Numbered from the stretch's first letter, positions 1 through 10,577 are shown. The stretch is DNA of 64,000 nucleotides from Flavivirga abyssicola (GCF_030540775.2 NZ_CP141266.1:2281001-2345000); one strand, 5' to 3'. Made by a program: numbers and translations. The notes: generated from the sequence alone by a model not told the origin.

Positions 1-2217
1 TTATTTGATCAGCTTACAGGCGAATCTGGTGGAGGAACTTGGACGGATGACAATGCCTCAGGAGCATTGAATGTAAGTACCGTAGATTTAACTGCTCTGG
101 CAGTCGGGTCTTTTAACTACACATATACTATAACAGATGCCAATGGATGTACAAATAGTTCAACAGTAGTAGTTACTATTAATGATGCTCCAGAGTCGGG
201 AACACCAATAACACCTGTGCCAGAGTTTTGTGTTGTAGATATTACGGCAGCACAAACGGTAGAGTTATTTGATTTACTAACAGGAGAAGATCCATCGGGA
301 ACATGGAGTGACGATGATGCTTCAGGAGCATTATCTGTAAGTACAGTAACTATTGATGGCCTTGCACCTGGAACCTATAATTTTACATTTGATGTAGCTA
401 ATATTGGAACTTGCGACGATGTGGATGTAACCGTATCAATTACTATAAATGATACACCAGTACCTACAGCAAACGCAACTCAGGAATTTTGTGATACAGC
501 AACAGTTGGAGATTTAACAGTTTTAACAGGAACTACAATACAATGGTACGATGATGCAACAGGAGGAACACCATTAACTGGAACAACAGCTCTAATAAAC
601 GGAGAAAATTATTTTGCCACACAGACAGATGGAACAACTGGGTGTGAATCTTCAGTGAGAACAGAAGTAACAGTTACAATACATCAATCCCCAAACCCTG
701 GAGTTGTCACCAACCCAGGAATTGCGGAATGTAATAACACGACAATAAACCTTTTTGATGGTTTAGATGGTTCGCAAGATAGTGGAGGGATTTGGTATGA
801 AGGCTCTGATAATACAGGAACAGCAGTAGCAACTCCGACAGCCTATGATGTAACAGGTTTTAGTGCTAATACTTATCAATTTACATATCATGTAACAGCC
901 TCTTCGCCATGTGTAGACGACAGTACAACAATAACAGTTACTGTAGATGAGCCTTTAAATGCAGGAACAGACAACACTTTAGATGCTTGTAGTACCGATG
1001 GAACGACAGATTTATTTACACTTTTAGGAGCTGCCGACCCAGGAGGTACATGGTCCCCAGCATTAACTAGTACTACAGGTGTTTTCGATCCAATGGTTGA
1101 TGCAGGAGGTACTTATACCTACACACATACTAACGCCTGTGGAGTTTCAAGCAGTGAAGTTGTTGTAACAGTTACACAAGCACCAAATGCAGGAACTAAT
1201 AGCCCAGCTTTAATATGTGTGATTGATGGCCCAACAGATTTATTTACCTATTTAGGAAGTGCAGATACAGGAGGAATATGGTCCCCAGCATTAGCTAGTG
1301 GTACAGGAGTTTTTGATCCTTTAGTAGATACTGCTGGCGTTTATACATATACAGTTGCTGCAACTGGAGCATGTCTAACTAATGCTACTGCAGAAATAAC
1401 CGTAACTGTTAGTGATATTACACCACCAGTTGTAAATAATGCAACCATGGAATTTTGTTTAGTAGACAATCCAACAGTGGCAAATTTAGATGTGGCTTTA
1501 ACAGTAACAGGAACTATTACTTGGTATGAAGATGCTGCATTAACAACACAACTTAATGCAACAGATACATTGGCAGATGGAGAAGACTATTATGCAACTC
1601 AAAGAAATGCTGCCGGTTGTGAGTCTTCAATAAGTGTACAGGTTGATGTTATTGTTAATGATACACCAACACCAACATTAGACAATCCTGCTGCAGAATA
1701 TTGTATCAATGACGATCCAACCATTAATGACTTGTCATTAAATATTACGGAACATGATGCATCAGCAAACAACGTGATTTGGTATGATGCAGCAACAAAT
1801 GGTACAACTATTTCAGAAAGTACTATTTTAAATCACAACGTTACTTATTATGCTGTTTTAGTAGATGCTATTACGGGATGTGAAAGTAGTGTTCGTTTGG
1901 CTGTTACTACAGATTTAACCTCTTGTGGAAAACTGATAATTCCAGATGGATTTTCACCAAATGGTGATAGAACCAATGATACATTTAATATTGATCATTT
2001 AGGTATTCTATATCCAAACTTTATGATAGAGATATTTAACCGCTATGGAAACATTGTGTATAAAGGAAATAATAATACACCAAGATTTGATGGCACCTCT
2101 AATCAATCCGGTACCATTGGAAATGGAGATTTACCAGTAGGAGTCTATTATTATATTTTCTATTTCAATGATGGAGAAAATAAACCAGAACAAGGACGCT
2201 TATACTTAAGCAGATAA
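1..2217 (+). CDS. T9SS type B-sorted surface protein, 3' part only
   Basis: The reading frame is open from the first base, so the gene begins upstream of the window; an internal ATG at 67 is not a credible start. What remains is about 738 residues of repeated Ig-like or PKD-like modules. One class carries a TWSDDDASGAL-type core, another WSPAL...GVFDP, and a third (three copies) starts EFC/EYC and ends GCESS. The last 90 or so residues, from IPDGFSPNGDRTNDTF through FNRYGNIVY to the end, match the gliding-motility-associated C-terminal domain (CHU_C, T9SS type B sorting). This family is exported by the T9SS and displayed on the cell surface, as SprB is. A PorP/SprF gene follows after 28 bases, the usual partner arrangement. 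Likely an adhesin; the ligand is unknown. Confidence 0.9.
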   Translation, partial: LFDQLTGESGGGTWTDDNASGALNVSTVDLTALAVGSFNYTYTITDANGCTNSSTVVVTINDAPESGTPITPVPEFCVVDITAAQTVELFDLLTGEDPSGTWSDDDASGALSVSTVTIDGLAPGTYNFTFDVANIGTCDDVDVTVSITINDTPVPTANATQEFCDTATVGDLTVLTGTTIQWYDDATGGTPLTGTTALINGENYFATQTDGTTGCESSVRTEVTVTIHQSPNPGVVTNPGIAECNNTTINLFDGLDGSQDSGGIWYEGSDNTGTAVATPTAYDVTGFSANTYQFTYHVTASSPCVDDSTTITVTVDEPLNAGTDNTLDACSTDGTTDLFTLLGAADPGGTWSPALTSTTGVFDPMVDAGGTYTYTHTNACGVSSSEVVVTVTQAPNAGTNSPALICVIDGPTDLFTYLGSADTGGIWSPALASGTGVFDPLVDTAGVYTYTVAATGACLTNATAEITVTVSDITPPVVNNATMEFCLVDNPTVANLDVALTVTGTITWYEDAALTTQLNATDTLADGEDYYATQRNAAGCESSISVQVDVIVNDTPTPTLDNPAAEYCINDDPTINDLSLNITEHDASANNVIWYDAATNGTTISESTILNHNVTYYAVLVDAITGCESSVRLAVTTDLTSCGKLIIPDGFSPNGDRTNDTFNIDHLGILYPNFMIEIFNRYGNIVYKGNNNTPRFDGTSNQSGTIGNGDLPVGVYYYIFYFNDGENKPEQGRLYLSR

Positions 2218-2245
2218 TTTATAGATAAAGCAAAATTTAAGAACA

Positions 2246-3202
2246 ATGAAAAATTTAAATATATATCATAAAATAGCTGCTTTGTTAAGTTTGACTTTCT
2301 TGTCATTACAAAGTTTTGCACAACAAGACCCTCAATTTACTCAGTATATGTATAATATGAGTGTTATTAATCCTGCTTATGCAACAGCAGATGAAGCGAT
2401 TCTAAATTTAGGAGGCTTATATAGAACACAGTGGGTTGGCGTAGAAGGAGCACCAAAAACAGGAACTTTTTTCGCGCATACACCTATTAATGAAAAAATA
2501 GAAATGGGTATTTCCTTTACAAACGATAATATAGGAGATATTGTAAACGAAAATAATATTTATGCAGATTTCGCTTATATACTGCCCGTAGGATTTGAAG
2601 CCAAGTTATCACTTGGTATTAAAGCCGGGGTTACATTATTTGATGTTAATTTTGATGGCTTCAATTTACAATCGGGTAACGTATCTACCGATGTAGCATT
2701 TAATGAAAACATTAGTAAAACATTTCCTAATTTAGGTATCGGAGCATTTTATTTCACCGACAACTACTATATAGGTTTATCTGCCCCAAATCTACTAACA
2801 ACAAAACATATAGAAACAGAAAATGGTGTGAAATCTACAGGAGTTCAAGACATTCACTATTTTTTAACAGGGGGATATGTTTTTAATATCAACAGAGATG
2901 TAAAATTTAAACCTGCATTTATGGCAAAATCAGTTAGAGGCGCACCGTTGTCTGTAGATGTTACGGCAAACGTATTATTCAATAACAGATTTGAAGCAGG
3001 GTTAGGCTATCGTTTAGATGATGCCATAAGTGGATTGGTAAGTTTTAGAGCAACACCGGAATTAAAAATTGGATATGCTTACGATTTTACAACCACAAAC
3101 TTAGGTGATTTCAATTCAGGATCTCATGAAATATTTATTTTGTTTGATATTGATTTATTCGGCCTCAAAGGTGGGTATGATCGTTCACCTAGATTCTTCT
3201 AA
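2246..3202 (+). CDS. PorP/SprF family outer-membrane protein
   Basis: A 318-residue protein with a signal peptide ending near SFAQ, followed by the family hallmark QDPQFTQYMYNMSVINPAYA and a run of amphipathic beta strands ending in aromatic residues, as expected for an outer-membrane barrel. SprF in Flavobacterium is needed for secretion of the adjacent type B substrate SprB. By analogy this protein probably handles the surface protein encoded 28 bases upstream. The PorE-like gene follows 108 bases downstream, so the three genes look like one transcription unit. The family is certain; the partner assignment is inferred from position. Confidence 0.92.
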   Translation: MKNLNIYHKIAALLSLTFLSLQSFAQQDPQFTQYMYNMSVINPAYATADEAILNLGGLYRTQWVGVEGAPKTGTFFAHTPINEKIEMGISFTNDNIGDIVNENNIYADFAYILPVGFEAKLSLGIKAGVTLFDVNFDGFNLQSGNVSTDVAFNENISKTFPNLGIGAFYFTDNYYIGLSAPNLLTTKHIETENGVKSTGVQDIHYFLTGGYVFNINRDVKFKPAFMAKSVRGAPLSVDVTANVLFNNRFEAGLGYRLDDAISGLVSFRATPELKIGYAYDFTTTNLGDFNSGSHEIFILFDIDLFGLKGGYDRSPRFF

Positions 3203-3310
3203 CCAAAAATGATTACAATTATGAAACATCCATTACTAAAAATTCAATACCAAAGAATAGATATGTCATGGGTGTTACATGTGACAGTTGAAAAACAATA
3301 AAATTTACAC

Positions 3311-5197
3311 ATGAAAAAACAAATATACATACTTGCAAGCCTTTTATTAGTTAGTGGAATGGCATTAGCGCAAAAAGGAAACTTAAAAAGGGCTAATAAG
3401 CTTTTCGAAATGAGAGCCTATATTGAAGCGGCTGAAATTTATGAAAAGAAAGAGCGTACTCAGGAAGTACTTCAGAATTTGGCAGACAGTTATTATTACA
3501 ATGCCAATTTGCAAAAAGCGATAAAAACCTATCGCGAGCTATTTGTAACTTATGGAGATTCTATAGATATCGAATTGCATTTTAGATATGCACAAGCTTT
3601 AAAAGGCACTAAAAATTATAAAGATGCCGATTTTCATTTAAGCAGATATTTCAATAAAAAAATAAATACACCTGCTTTTATAGAAGGCTTAGAGAAAACG
3701 ACGCCACACACATTTAAACTAAAACAAATTGAGAGTTCTAATTCAACTAGCGATTTTGGTTTATCATTTTATGGAGATAATAAAGTAGCTTTTGCTTCAT
3801 CAAGAAATAGTGAAAATCCAGCGTACTCATGGAATAATTTACCGTATTTGGATTTGTATAAAGCAACTATGGGCGATGATGGTACAATGAAAGATATTAC
3901 ACCTTTTTCAGATGAAATAAATACAGAGTCTCATGAAAGTAGTGCTACATTTAGTAGCGATGCTAAGACTATGTATTTCAATAGAACAAATAAAACACGT
4001 ACCAAAACTGACGAGGAAAGAATTGCCCACATCAAAATTTTTAAAGCAGAGTTGGTAGATAGTGTGTGGACAAACGTAACTGAGTTACCGTTCAATTCAA
4101 ATGCATATAGTGCAGAACATCCAGCCTTAAGCAAAGATGGGAAAACATTATATTTTGCCAGCGATATGCCAGGGACTATTGGCGGATTCGATATTTACAA
4201 AGTAGCTATTAACGATGATGGGACTTATGGAGAACCAGAAAACTTAGGTGATAAAGTAAATACAAAACACCGCGAACAATTTCCTTATATAAGTGATCTT
4301 GGAGTGCTGTATTTTTCTTCAGACGGACATCTAGGATATGGTGGTTTAGATGTATTTAGAAGTAATATGGTAAATGGTAGCTTTGAAAAACCAATAAACT
4401 TAGGAGGTACTATAAATAGTAGTTTAGACGATTTTGCATATACCATAAGAGAAAAGAATAACAAAGGTTATGTGTCTTCTAACAGAAGTGGTTATGACAG
4501 GTTATATGGTTTTGCCAGAGAAGAGAATGTTTTAACCAAGTATTTAGTTGAAGGTATTGTACAAGATAAAACGAGTAAAGAATTATTAGTAGGGGCTTTA
4601 GTAACGTTATTTGACGAAACCAATACCGTAATTCAGGATACTATTGTAGGAGATAAAGCAGATTATTTGTTTAAAATAGAACCTAATAAAAAGTATAAAG
4701 TTCGCGGAACACGAAAAGCATACATTCCACAAGACGTTGAATTTTCAACAGATAGTAAAGGAAAAATTAGCCATAATATTTATTTAACTTTAGAATCGTA
4801 TGCAGACGCAGAAGATCGCGTTAAGGAAAACGAAAGCGGTGATGTTCAAATACAATTGGATAAAATCTATTTTGATTTCGATCAATCTAATATTCGTAAC
4901 GATGCCGCAACAACTTTAAACATACTTGTCGATTTGCTAAACAAATATCCAGATATGGAAGTAGAAGTATCTGCACATACAGATGCAAGAGGACCAGATC
5001 AATACAATTTAAATTTATCTAAAAATCGAGCAGCATCTACTTTGGAATATTTAGTAAGTAAAGGCATTGACAGAAACCGATTAAAAAGTATTGGTTATGG
5101 AGAAATGCAACCACTTAACAAATGTGTTAAAGAAGGTATTTGCAGTGACGAAGAATACGATATTAACAGACGCTGTGAATTTACCATTATAAATTAG
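3311..5197 (+). CDS. OmpA-family protein with TPR and PD40 propeller (PorE-like)
   Basis: A 628-residue protein with a signal peptide (cleavage near ALAQ). In order it has TPR-like helices (about residues 20-110), a WD40/PD40-type beta propeller (about 130-400, with repeated LYFASD, LYFSSD and YVSSNRSG blades), a carboxypeptidase-regulatory-like beta sandwich (about 415-490) and a C-terminal OmpA peptidoglycan-binding domain (about 515-625, with FDFDQSNI, HTDARG and the LSKNRA helix). This order is the architecture of PorE, a periplasmic T9SS component that ties the machine to peptidoglycan. Many flavobacteria carry several such paralogues next to SprF/adhesin pairs, so this one may serve only the local adhesin. 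A terminator follows at 5247. Confidence 0.85.
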   Translation: MKKQIYILASLLLVSGMALAQKGNLKRANKLFEMRAYIEAAEIYEKKERTQEVLQNLADSYYYNANLQKAIKTYRELFVTYGDSIDIELHFRYAQALKGTKNYKDADFHLSRYFNKKINTPAFIEGLEKTTPHTFKLKQIESSNSTSDFGLSFYGDNKVAFASSRNSENPAYSWNNLPYLDLYKATMGDDGTMKDITPFSDEINTESHESSATFSSDAKTMYFNRTNKTRTKTDEERIAHIKIFKAELVDSVWTNVTELPFNSNAYSAEHPALSKDGKTLYFASDMPGTIGGFDIYKVAINDDGTYGEPENLGDKVNTKHREQFPYISDLGVLYFSSDGHLGYGGLDVFRSNMVNGSFEKPINLGGTINSSLDDFAYTIREKNNKGYVSSNRSGYDRLYGFAREENVLTKYLVEGIVQDKTSKELLVGALVTLFDETNTVIQDTIVGDKADYLFKIEPNKKYKVRGTRKAYIPQDVEFSTDSKGKISHNIYLTLESYADAEDRVKENESGDVQIQLDKIYFDFDQSNIRNDAATTLNILVDLLNKYPDMEVEVSAHTDARGPDQYNLNLSKNRAASTLEYLVSKGIDRNRLKSIGYGEMQPLNKCVKEGICSDEEYDINRRCEFTIIN

Positions 5198-5246
5198 CCA
5201 ACCAACCTTTTATAACTAGCCATAATTTTAACCAAATTATTTGCTT

Positions 5247-5277
5247 AAGCCTTTTCGTTTCGGAAAGGCTTTTTTTA
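5247..5277 (+). terminator. Rho-independent terminator after the PorE-like gene
   Basis: The stem aagccttt (5247-5254) pairs with aaaggctt (5264-5271) and runs into a tract of T. It lies 50 bases after the stop codon and separates the adhesin module from the following gene. Confidence 0.8.
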
Positions 5278-5409
5278 TTAAATATAATCGATAAAAAACA
5301 ATAAAGTTCGATAAAATGTAGTTTGTTGACTTTTTTTAAAGTATTTTAGCTCGTAAATTGTAAGAATAATAATATTTATTAACCAGCTAATAACCCTAAA
5401 TTTTTTATT

Positions 5410-8400
5410 ATGAAGAAAACTACTTTTCTCTTAAGTTTTGTATTATCCATTTTTTTTAATACGTCATCCTTTTCGCAAAGTATTACCATACTACCAATAT
5501 CCAATGTGAGAGCAGAAGGAGAAACACAAGTTGCCATAGTTAAAAATGCAGGTGTAGATGTTGGGTATATTATTTTTCATGCAGACAGAAGGCCTGTAGG
5601 TGATGGTAACCACGTCTATTTACTTGCTAATTATTATAATCTCTCTAATACCCAAATAGGTAGCTCGGTAGAGCCTCTTGGAGGAGGAAACAGTAGTGAG
5701 TACGATAATGCTAACGATTGGCAATTAGTCACAGATAATAACCTCGGAATGGCAGCCTCTTTTGAACAAGTATCTAAAGATGCCACTGGTTTTTATACTG
5801 TCAATACTTCCACAGGAGCTATTACGGAGGTGCTGGATGAAAGAGCAGCATCGGGTCTTTCGGGTCTAAATGGTTCAGCCACGGTAGGAATTCTTAATAA
5901 TGGGAATCTTATATTTGTTTACGCTAATGCGTATAGTCCTACAGCTGGGGAAATTAGTTTTGATATCATTAATCCAAATACGGGCAGCACCATTATAAGT
6001 GCAGCAGCTGTGACTACTCAAGCCTCAAATCCGACAGTAACAACTTTGCCGGATGGTGGTTTTTTTATAGCATATGCTCAAGGAACAACAGTTCCATTTA
6101 ATACCAAAGGAAAACGCTATGATGCTAGTGGAACTTTGGTAGGTAGTGAAGTAACCATTTTTAATGGTACAGCAACTGTTTCTAATACAACAGAGACAAT
6201 ACTTAGTAATGGTTATGTATTAATTCAGGAAAGTGGGAAAGCGAAAATTTATGATTTTTCAGGGGGGAGTACTCCTGTACAAGTAGGTGGAGAAATAAGT
6301 ATTCTTCCAGGTGATTTTCCTAAAGAAGAAAACGTTGGTGTTAAAGCTTTTAAAAATGGTGGTTTTGTTGCAGCTTATGTAGCAAGTGATAATGTTAATT
6401 TTCAGAATTTAGCGTATAGAATCTTTGATAATAATGGTAACCCTGCAACTTCAGGTCAAATAGATATTACCTCAAGAAGTAATTTTGAAAGATCTGTAAT
6501 TACTCCTGATTTGGCAACTTTTTCAGATGGTAGTTTTGTGGTTTCTTTTGGAAATGATGATAGTTCTACTGGAGGACATTCTAAATTGGAGCGTGCCATC
6601 GTAAAAAACATGTATCCTGTAATTGATTTAGATTTTGATAATTCTTCTGGAGGAATAGGTAAAGCTTATACTGCTGCAACACTAAACGGCCAATCTGGTG
6701 GAGTTGCTATTGCAGATTCAGATGTATTGCTAACAGATGCGGATGGAGAGGATATTTTTTCTATTACAATTGATATTTCAAATCAATTAGATGGAGTCAA
6801 TGAGTTTTTAACTTTGGCAAGTGCCACAGGAGTTACAGTGTCGGGATCTGGGACTAAAACGTTAACATTAACCAATGCTGGTTCTGCTACCAAGTCTAAT
6901 TTTCAAAATGCATTAGCGGCAATTCGTTACGAAAATATAAGTGCTTCAAACACAACAACTAGAAGTATAGTGACAACAGTTACTGATAACAATGCATTAA
7001 CTTCAACTGCTACAACAACTATTGCTATCACTACAGCTAGTACTGTTTCAGATACCACGGCACCAGTATTTGAGAATAGTACCCCAAGTCAATCATCTGT
7101 GGATCAAACTACATTTACTTTAGAAACAGACATTGATGAAGCAGGAACGATTTATTATGTAGTAGTTGCCAATGGAGCAAGTGCACCTAATGCAGCACAG
7201 GTTAAAGCAGGTACAGATGCAGGTAATGCAGCACCAGTTAATAATGGAAGTGCTGCAGTTAACACAGGAGGATTTACCAATGATTTTAGTGTAACAGGTT
7301 TAACAGCAGGAACTGCGTACGATGTGTATGTTGTTGCGGAAGATACATCAGCCAACCTACAAACAAACCCGACTAAAATAGACGTTACAACAAATTCAAT
7401 ACCAGTAGTGGCTTTTACATCAACTAGCTCTTCAGGAGCGGAAAGTGTGAGCAGTGCAGATTTAGAAGTCTCATTAAGCACGATAAGTGGAAGTAATGTA
7501 TCTGTAAATTATGTTGTAACAGGAACTGCGACAGGAAGTGGTACAGATTATACTTTAGCAAATGGTACATTAACTATTACGGCAGGTGATAGCAATGATA
7601 ATATTACTATAGCCAGTATTGTATCCGATGCCATTTTGGAAGCTAACGAAACAGTCATAGTAACTATTTCTAGTCCAACGAATGCAACTTTAGGAACGAA
7701 TCTAGTACATACGTATACTATTAATAACGACGATAGTGCCTCGGTAACGATTGCAAATGTCTCAGGTAATGAAAATGACGGAGCTATCACGGTAACAGCA
7801 ACGCTAGATAATGCCGTACAAGACGGATTCACAGTAGATGTGAGTACAGCAGATGGAACAGCAACTACAGCAGATAGTGATTATTCCGCGGTAACAAGTC
7901 AGACATTAACCTTTACAGGAAATGCCAGCGAAACCCAAACGTTTACTGTAACTCCTACAGGAGATACAAAACTGGAAGCCAATGAAACGATCACCATTTC
8001 ACAATCTAACTTAGCATCTACGACATTGTCGGTAAGCATCACCGATGGAGCAACGGTAACAGTAAACAATGATGATGCTGCAGCAGTGACCATAGCTAAT
8101 GTTAGTGGTAATGAAAATGACGGAGCCATCACGGTAACAGCAACACTAGATAATGCCGTACAGGACGGATTCACAGTAGATGTGAGTACAGCAGATGGAA
8201 CCGCTACTACAGCAGATAGTGATTATTCCGCTATAACAAGTCAGACATTAACCTTTACAGGAAATGCCAGCGAAACCCAAACGTTTACTGTAACTCCTAC
8301 AGGAGATACAAAACTGGAAGCCAATGAAACGATCACCATTTCACAATCTAACTTAGCAGCTACAACATTGTCGGTAAACATCACCGATGGCGCAACGGTA

Positions 8401-9360
8401 ACAGTAGACAACGACGATGCAGCAGCAGTAACCATAGCTAATGTTAGTGGCAATGAAAATGACGGAGCTATTACTGTAACCGCAACACTGGACAATGCCG
8501 TACAGGACGGATTCACAGTAGATGTAAGTACAGCTGATGGAACCGCTACTACTGCAGATAGTGATTATTCCGCTATAACAAGTCAGAGATTGACCTTTAC
8601 AGGAAATGCCAGCGAAACCCAGATCTTTACTGTGACTCCTACAGGAGATACAAAACTGGAAGCCAATGAAACCATCACTGTTTCGCAATCTAACTTAGCA
8701 TCAACAACATTGGCGGTAAGCATCACCGATGGAGCAACAATAACTGTAGACAATGACGATGCTGCAGCAGTAACCATAGCTAATGTTAGTGGGAATGAAA
8801 ATGACGGAGCTATTACAGTAACTGCAACACTAGATAATGCCGTGCAAGGCGGATTTACAGTAGATGTAAGTACAGCAGATGGGACAGCAACTACAGCAGA
8901 TAATGATTATTCCGCTGTAACAAGCCAGACCTTAATCTTTACAGGAAATGCCAGCGAAACCCAGACCTTTACAGTGACTCCTACAGGAGATACAAAATTG
9001 GAAGCTAATGAAACCATCACTGTTTCGCAATCTAACTTATCAGCTACAACTTTGTCAGTAACAATCACTGATGGAGCAACCGTTACAATCGATAATGATG
9101 ATGCTGCTTTAGGTGTAGAAGATATATCATTAAAAGAATTAATAAACTTATATCCAAATCCAGTTACTAATAAATTATATATAAAAACAAATCATGTAAA
9201 TGTAAAAGAAGTAGCACTATTCGATATTTTAGGAAAAGCTATAAAAAATATTAAGTTAGAAAACGAAATTATAGATTTTTCTACGATCAATGTTGGGATA
9301 TATTTATTAAAGATACAAACAGATCGAGGAACTGTCGTAAACAGAATTATTAAGAAATAG
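5410..9360 (+). CDS. Calx-beta repeat surface protein with T9SS type A sorting domain
   Basis: A 1316-residue secreted protein. It has a signal peptide (cleavage near SSFSQ). The N-terminal half carries repeated GGFFIAY/GGFVAAY/GSFVVSF strands like those of large RTX-type surface proteins. A cadherin- or VCBS-like segment follows (about 415-545), then a fibronectin III-like domain (about 550-660, with TAGTAYDVYVVAED). Five Calx-beta domains come next: one divergent (about 665-775) and four nearly identical ones of exactly 114 residues (777-1232). The last 75 residues begin LYPNPVTNKLYI and end in basic residues, the T9SS type A sorting domain. Calx-beta domains bind calcium in other proteins, so a calcium-stiffened adhesin is plausible. 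The gene stands alone between two terminators. Confidence 0.9.
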   Translation: MKKTTFLLSFVLSIFFNTSSFSQSITILPISNVRAEGETQVAIVKNAGVDVGYIIFHADRRPVGDGNHVYLLANYYNLSNTQIGSSVEPLGGGNSSEYDNANDWQLVTDNNLGMAASFEQVSKDATGFYTVNTSTGAITEVLDERAASGLSGLNGSATVGILNNGNLIFVYANAYSPTAGEISFDIINPNTGSTIISAAAVTTQASNPTVTTLPDGGFFIAYAQGTTVPFNTKGKRYDASGTLVGSEVTIFNGTATVSNTTETILSNGYVLIQESGKAKIYDFSGGSTPVQVGGEISILPGDFPKEENVGVKAFKNGGFVAAYVASDNVNFQNLAYRIFDNNGNPATSGQIDITSRSNFERSVITPDLATFSDGSFVVSFGNDDSSTGGHSKLERAIVKNMYPVIDLDFDNSSGGIGKAYTAATLNGQSGGVAIADSDVLLTDADGEDIFSITIDISNQLDGVNEFLTLASATGVTVSGSGTKTLTLTNAGSATKSNFQNALAAIRYENISASNTTTRSIVTTVTDNNALTSTATTTIAITTASTVSDTTAPVFENSTPSQSSVDQTTFTLETDIDEAGTIYYVVVANGASAPNAAQVKAGTDAGNAAPVNNGSAAVNTGGFTNDFSVTGLTAGTAYDVYVVAEDTSANLQTNPTKIDVTTNSIPVVAFTSTSSSGAESVSSADLEVSLSTISGSNVSVNYVVTGTATGSGTDYTLANGTLTITAGDSNDNITIASIVSDAILEANETVIVTISSPTNATLGTNLVHTYTINNDDSASVTIANVSGNENDGAITVTATLDNAVQDGFTVDVSTADGTATTADSDYSAVTSQTLTFTGNASETQTFTVTPTGDTKLEANETITISQSNLASTTLSVSITDGATVTVNNDDAAAVTIANVSGNENDGAITVTATLDNAVQDGFTVDVSTADGTATTADSDYSAITSQTLTFTGNASETQTFTVTPTGDTKLEANETITISQSNLAATTLSVNITDGATVTVDNDDAAAVTIANVSGNENDGAITVTATLDNAVQDGFTVDVSTADGTATTADSDYSAITSQRLTFTGNASETQIFTVTPTGDTKLEANETITVSQSNLASTTLAVSITDGATITVDNDDAAAVTIANVSGNENDGAITVTATLDNAVQGGFTVDVSTADGTATTADNDYSAVTSQTLIFTGNASETQTFTVTPTGDTKLEANETITVSQSNLSATTLSVTITDGATVTIDNDDAALGVEDISLKELINLYPNPVTNKLYIKTNHVNVKEVALFDILGKAIKNIKLENEIIDFSTINVGIYLLKIQTDRGTVVNRIIKK
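7738..9105 (+). repeat. Four tandem 342-bp coding repeats (Calx-beta units)
   Basis: Units begin at 7738, 8080, 8422 and 8764, each exactly 342 bp with no insertion or deletion. They are nearly identical at both DNA and protein level. Each encodes VTIANVSGNENDG at its start and DTKLEANETIT near its end. Differences are scattered and mostly synonymous, which suggests recent duplication or ongoing gene conversion. The block ends at 9105, just before the linker to the sorting domain. Confidence 0.95.
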
Positions 9361-9411
9361 ATTATAAAAAATATAGAGTGTCAATATTCTAGATCAACTA
9401 AATTATTTGCT

Positions 9412-9444
9412 AAAGCCTTTCCAATATGGAAAGGCTTTTTGTTT
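9412..9444 (+). terminator. Rho-independent terminator after the Calx-beta gene
   Basis: The stem aaagcctttcc (9412-9422) pairs with ggaaaggcttt (9428-9438) around the loop aatat, followed by T residues. It resembles the terminator at 5247 in stem sequence. Confidence 0.85.
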
Positions 9445-9470
9445 ATATTTGCTTATATCGAACTTTTTTG

Positions 9471-9493
9471 TCATTCCTGCGGAGGCAGGAATC
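9471..9493. repeat. Dispersed palindrome, GCAGGAAT family
   Basis: tcattcctgc and its partner gcaggaatc form a short hairpin around ggag. The same unit recurs at 10578, 28903 and 51914 in this window. Confidence 0.7.
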
Positions 9494-9516
9494 TGTTTAA
9501 TCTGAAACAAAATGTC

Positions 9517-9538
9517 ACCCTTAGCGCAATCTAAGGGT
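9517..9538. repeat. Inverted repeat just upstream of ruvB
   Basis: acccttag (9517-9524) and ctaagggt (9531-9538) are perfect 8-bp arms around a 6-base loop, ending 7 bases before the ruvB start. In mRNA it would form a hairpin next to the start codon. It may be part of the dispersed repeat at 9471 or a regulatory hairpin; the sequence does not decide. Confidence 0.55.
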
Positions 9539-9545
9539 CTGTAAT

Positions 9546-10568
9546 ATGAACGAGAATCTAGATCCATCCAACGAAAATTTCTCTCCAGAGGAATTAGATG
9601 TAGAAAAAAAATTAAGACCGTTATCCTTTGATGATTTTACTGGTCAGGATCAAGTTTTAGAGAACCTTCAAATATTTGTTCAAGCTGCGAATTTAAGAAC
9701 CGAAGCTTTAGATCATACACTATTTCATGGGCCACCAGGTCTAGGAAAAACAACTTTAGCACATATTTTAGCTAACGAATTAAGTGTAGGTATAAAAGTA
9801 ACATCGGGACCTGTTTTAGATAAACCAGGAGATTTAGCTGGTTTACTAACCAATTTAGATGAACGCGATGTATTGTTTATAGATGAAATTCATCGATTAA
9901 GTCCTATAGTAGAAGAATATTTATATTCTGCAATGGAAGACTATAAGATTGATATTATGATTGAGTCGGGACCTAATGCACGATCCGTGCAAATTAATTT
10001 AAACCCGTTTACCTTAGTAGGAGCTACAACGCGTTCAGGATTATTAACGTCACCAATGCGTGCCCGTTTTGGTATTCAAAGTAGATTACAATATTATAAA
10101 ACAGATTTACTAACAACCATTATACAACGAAGTGCCAGCATTTTAAATATGCCAATATCTATGGAAGCCGCTATAGAAATTGCAGGACGAAGTAGAGGAA
10201 CTCCAAGAATAGCAAATGCCTTATTACGACGTGTTCGGGATTTTGCCCAAATAAAAGGTAATGGAACCATCGATATAAAAATTGCAAAGTTTGCATTAGA
10301 GGCCTTAAATGTAGATGCACATGGATTGGATGAAATGGATAACAAAATTCTATCAACCATCATAGATAAATTCAAAGGTGGTCCTGTAGGGATTACAACT
10401 ATTGCCACAGCGGTTAGTGAAAGTCCAGAAACCATAGAAGAAGTGTATGAGCCTTTTTTAATCCAGCAAGGCTTCATAATGCGTACACCTCGTGGGAGAG
10501 AAGTTACCGAGCAAGCGTATAAACATTTAGGCAGAATAAAAGGAGATATTCAAGGAGGCCTGTTTTAG
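9546..10568 (+). CDS. ruvB: Holliday junction branch migration ATPase RuvB
   Basis: 340 residues, full length for RuvB, the hexameric AAA+ motor that drives branch migration with RuvA. Visible are the N-terminal [11 protein letters not shown] segment, Walker [10 protein letters not shown] (62-70), Walker B FIDEIHRL (111-118), the GATTRSGLL sensor region and the C-terminal winged helix ending in [15 protein letters not shown]. ruvA lies 5.2 kb downstream on the same strand, so the two subunits are not in one compact operon here. A palindromic repeat follows 9 bases after the stop. Confidence 0.98.
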   Translation: MNENLDPSNENFSPEELDVEKKLRPLSFDDFTGQDQVLENLQIFVQAANLRTEALDHTLFHGPPGLGKTTLAHILANELSVGIKVTSGPVLDKPGDLAGLLTNLDERDVLFIDEIHRLSPIVEEYLYSAMEDYKIDIMIESGPNARSVQINLNPFTLVGATTRSGLLTSPMRARFGIQSRLQYYKTDLLTTIIQRSASILNMPISMEAAIEIAGRSRGTPRIANALLRRVRDFAQIKGNGTIDIKIAKFALEALNVDAHGLDEMDNKILSTIIDKFKGGPVGITTIATAVSESPETIEEVYEPFLIQQGFIMRTPRGREVTEQAYKHLGRIKGDIQGGLF

Positions 10569-10577
10569 TATTTTGTT

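Noticed and set aside
3221-3301. A 26-codon ATG frame between the SprF and PorE-like genes
   Set aside because: No domain or signal, sits inside a likely operon spacer, and nothing distinguishes it from chance.
7155-8777. Several open minus-strand frames (about 64-111 codons) opposite the Calx-beta gene
   Set aside because: They repeat with the same 342-bp period as the plus-strand repeats, have no start context or domain, and are a by-product of the Thr/Ala-rich coding sequence.
7738-9105. CRISPR-like or satellite array
   Set aside because: The repeats are contiguous, 342 bp long and fully coding, with no spacers.
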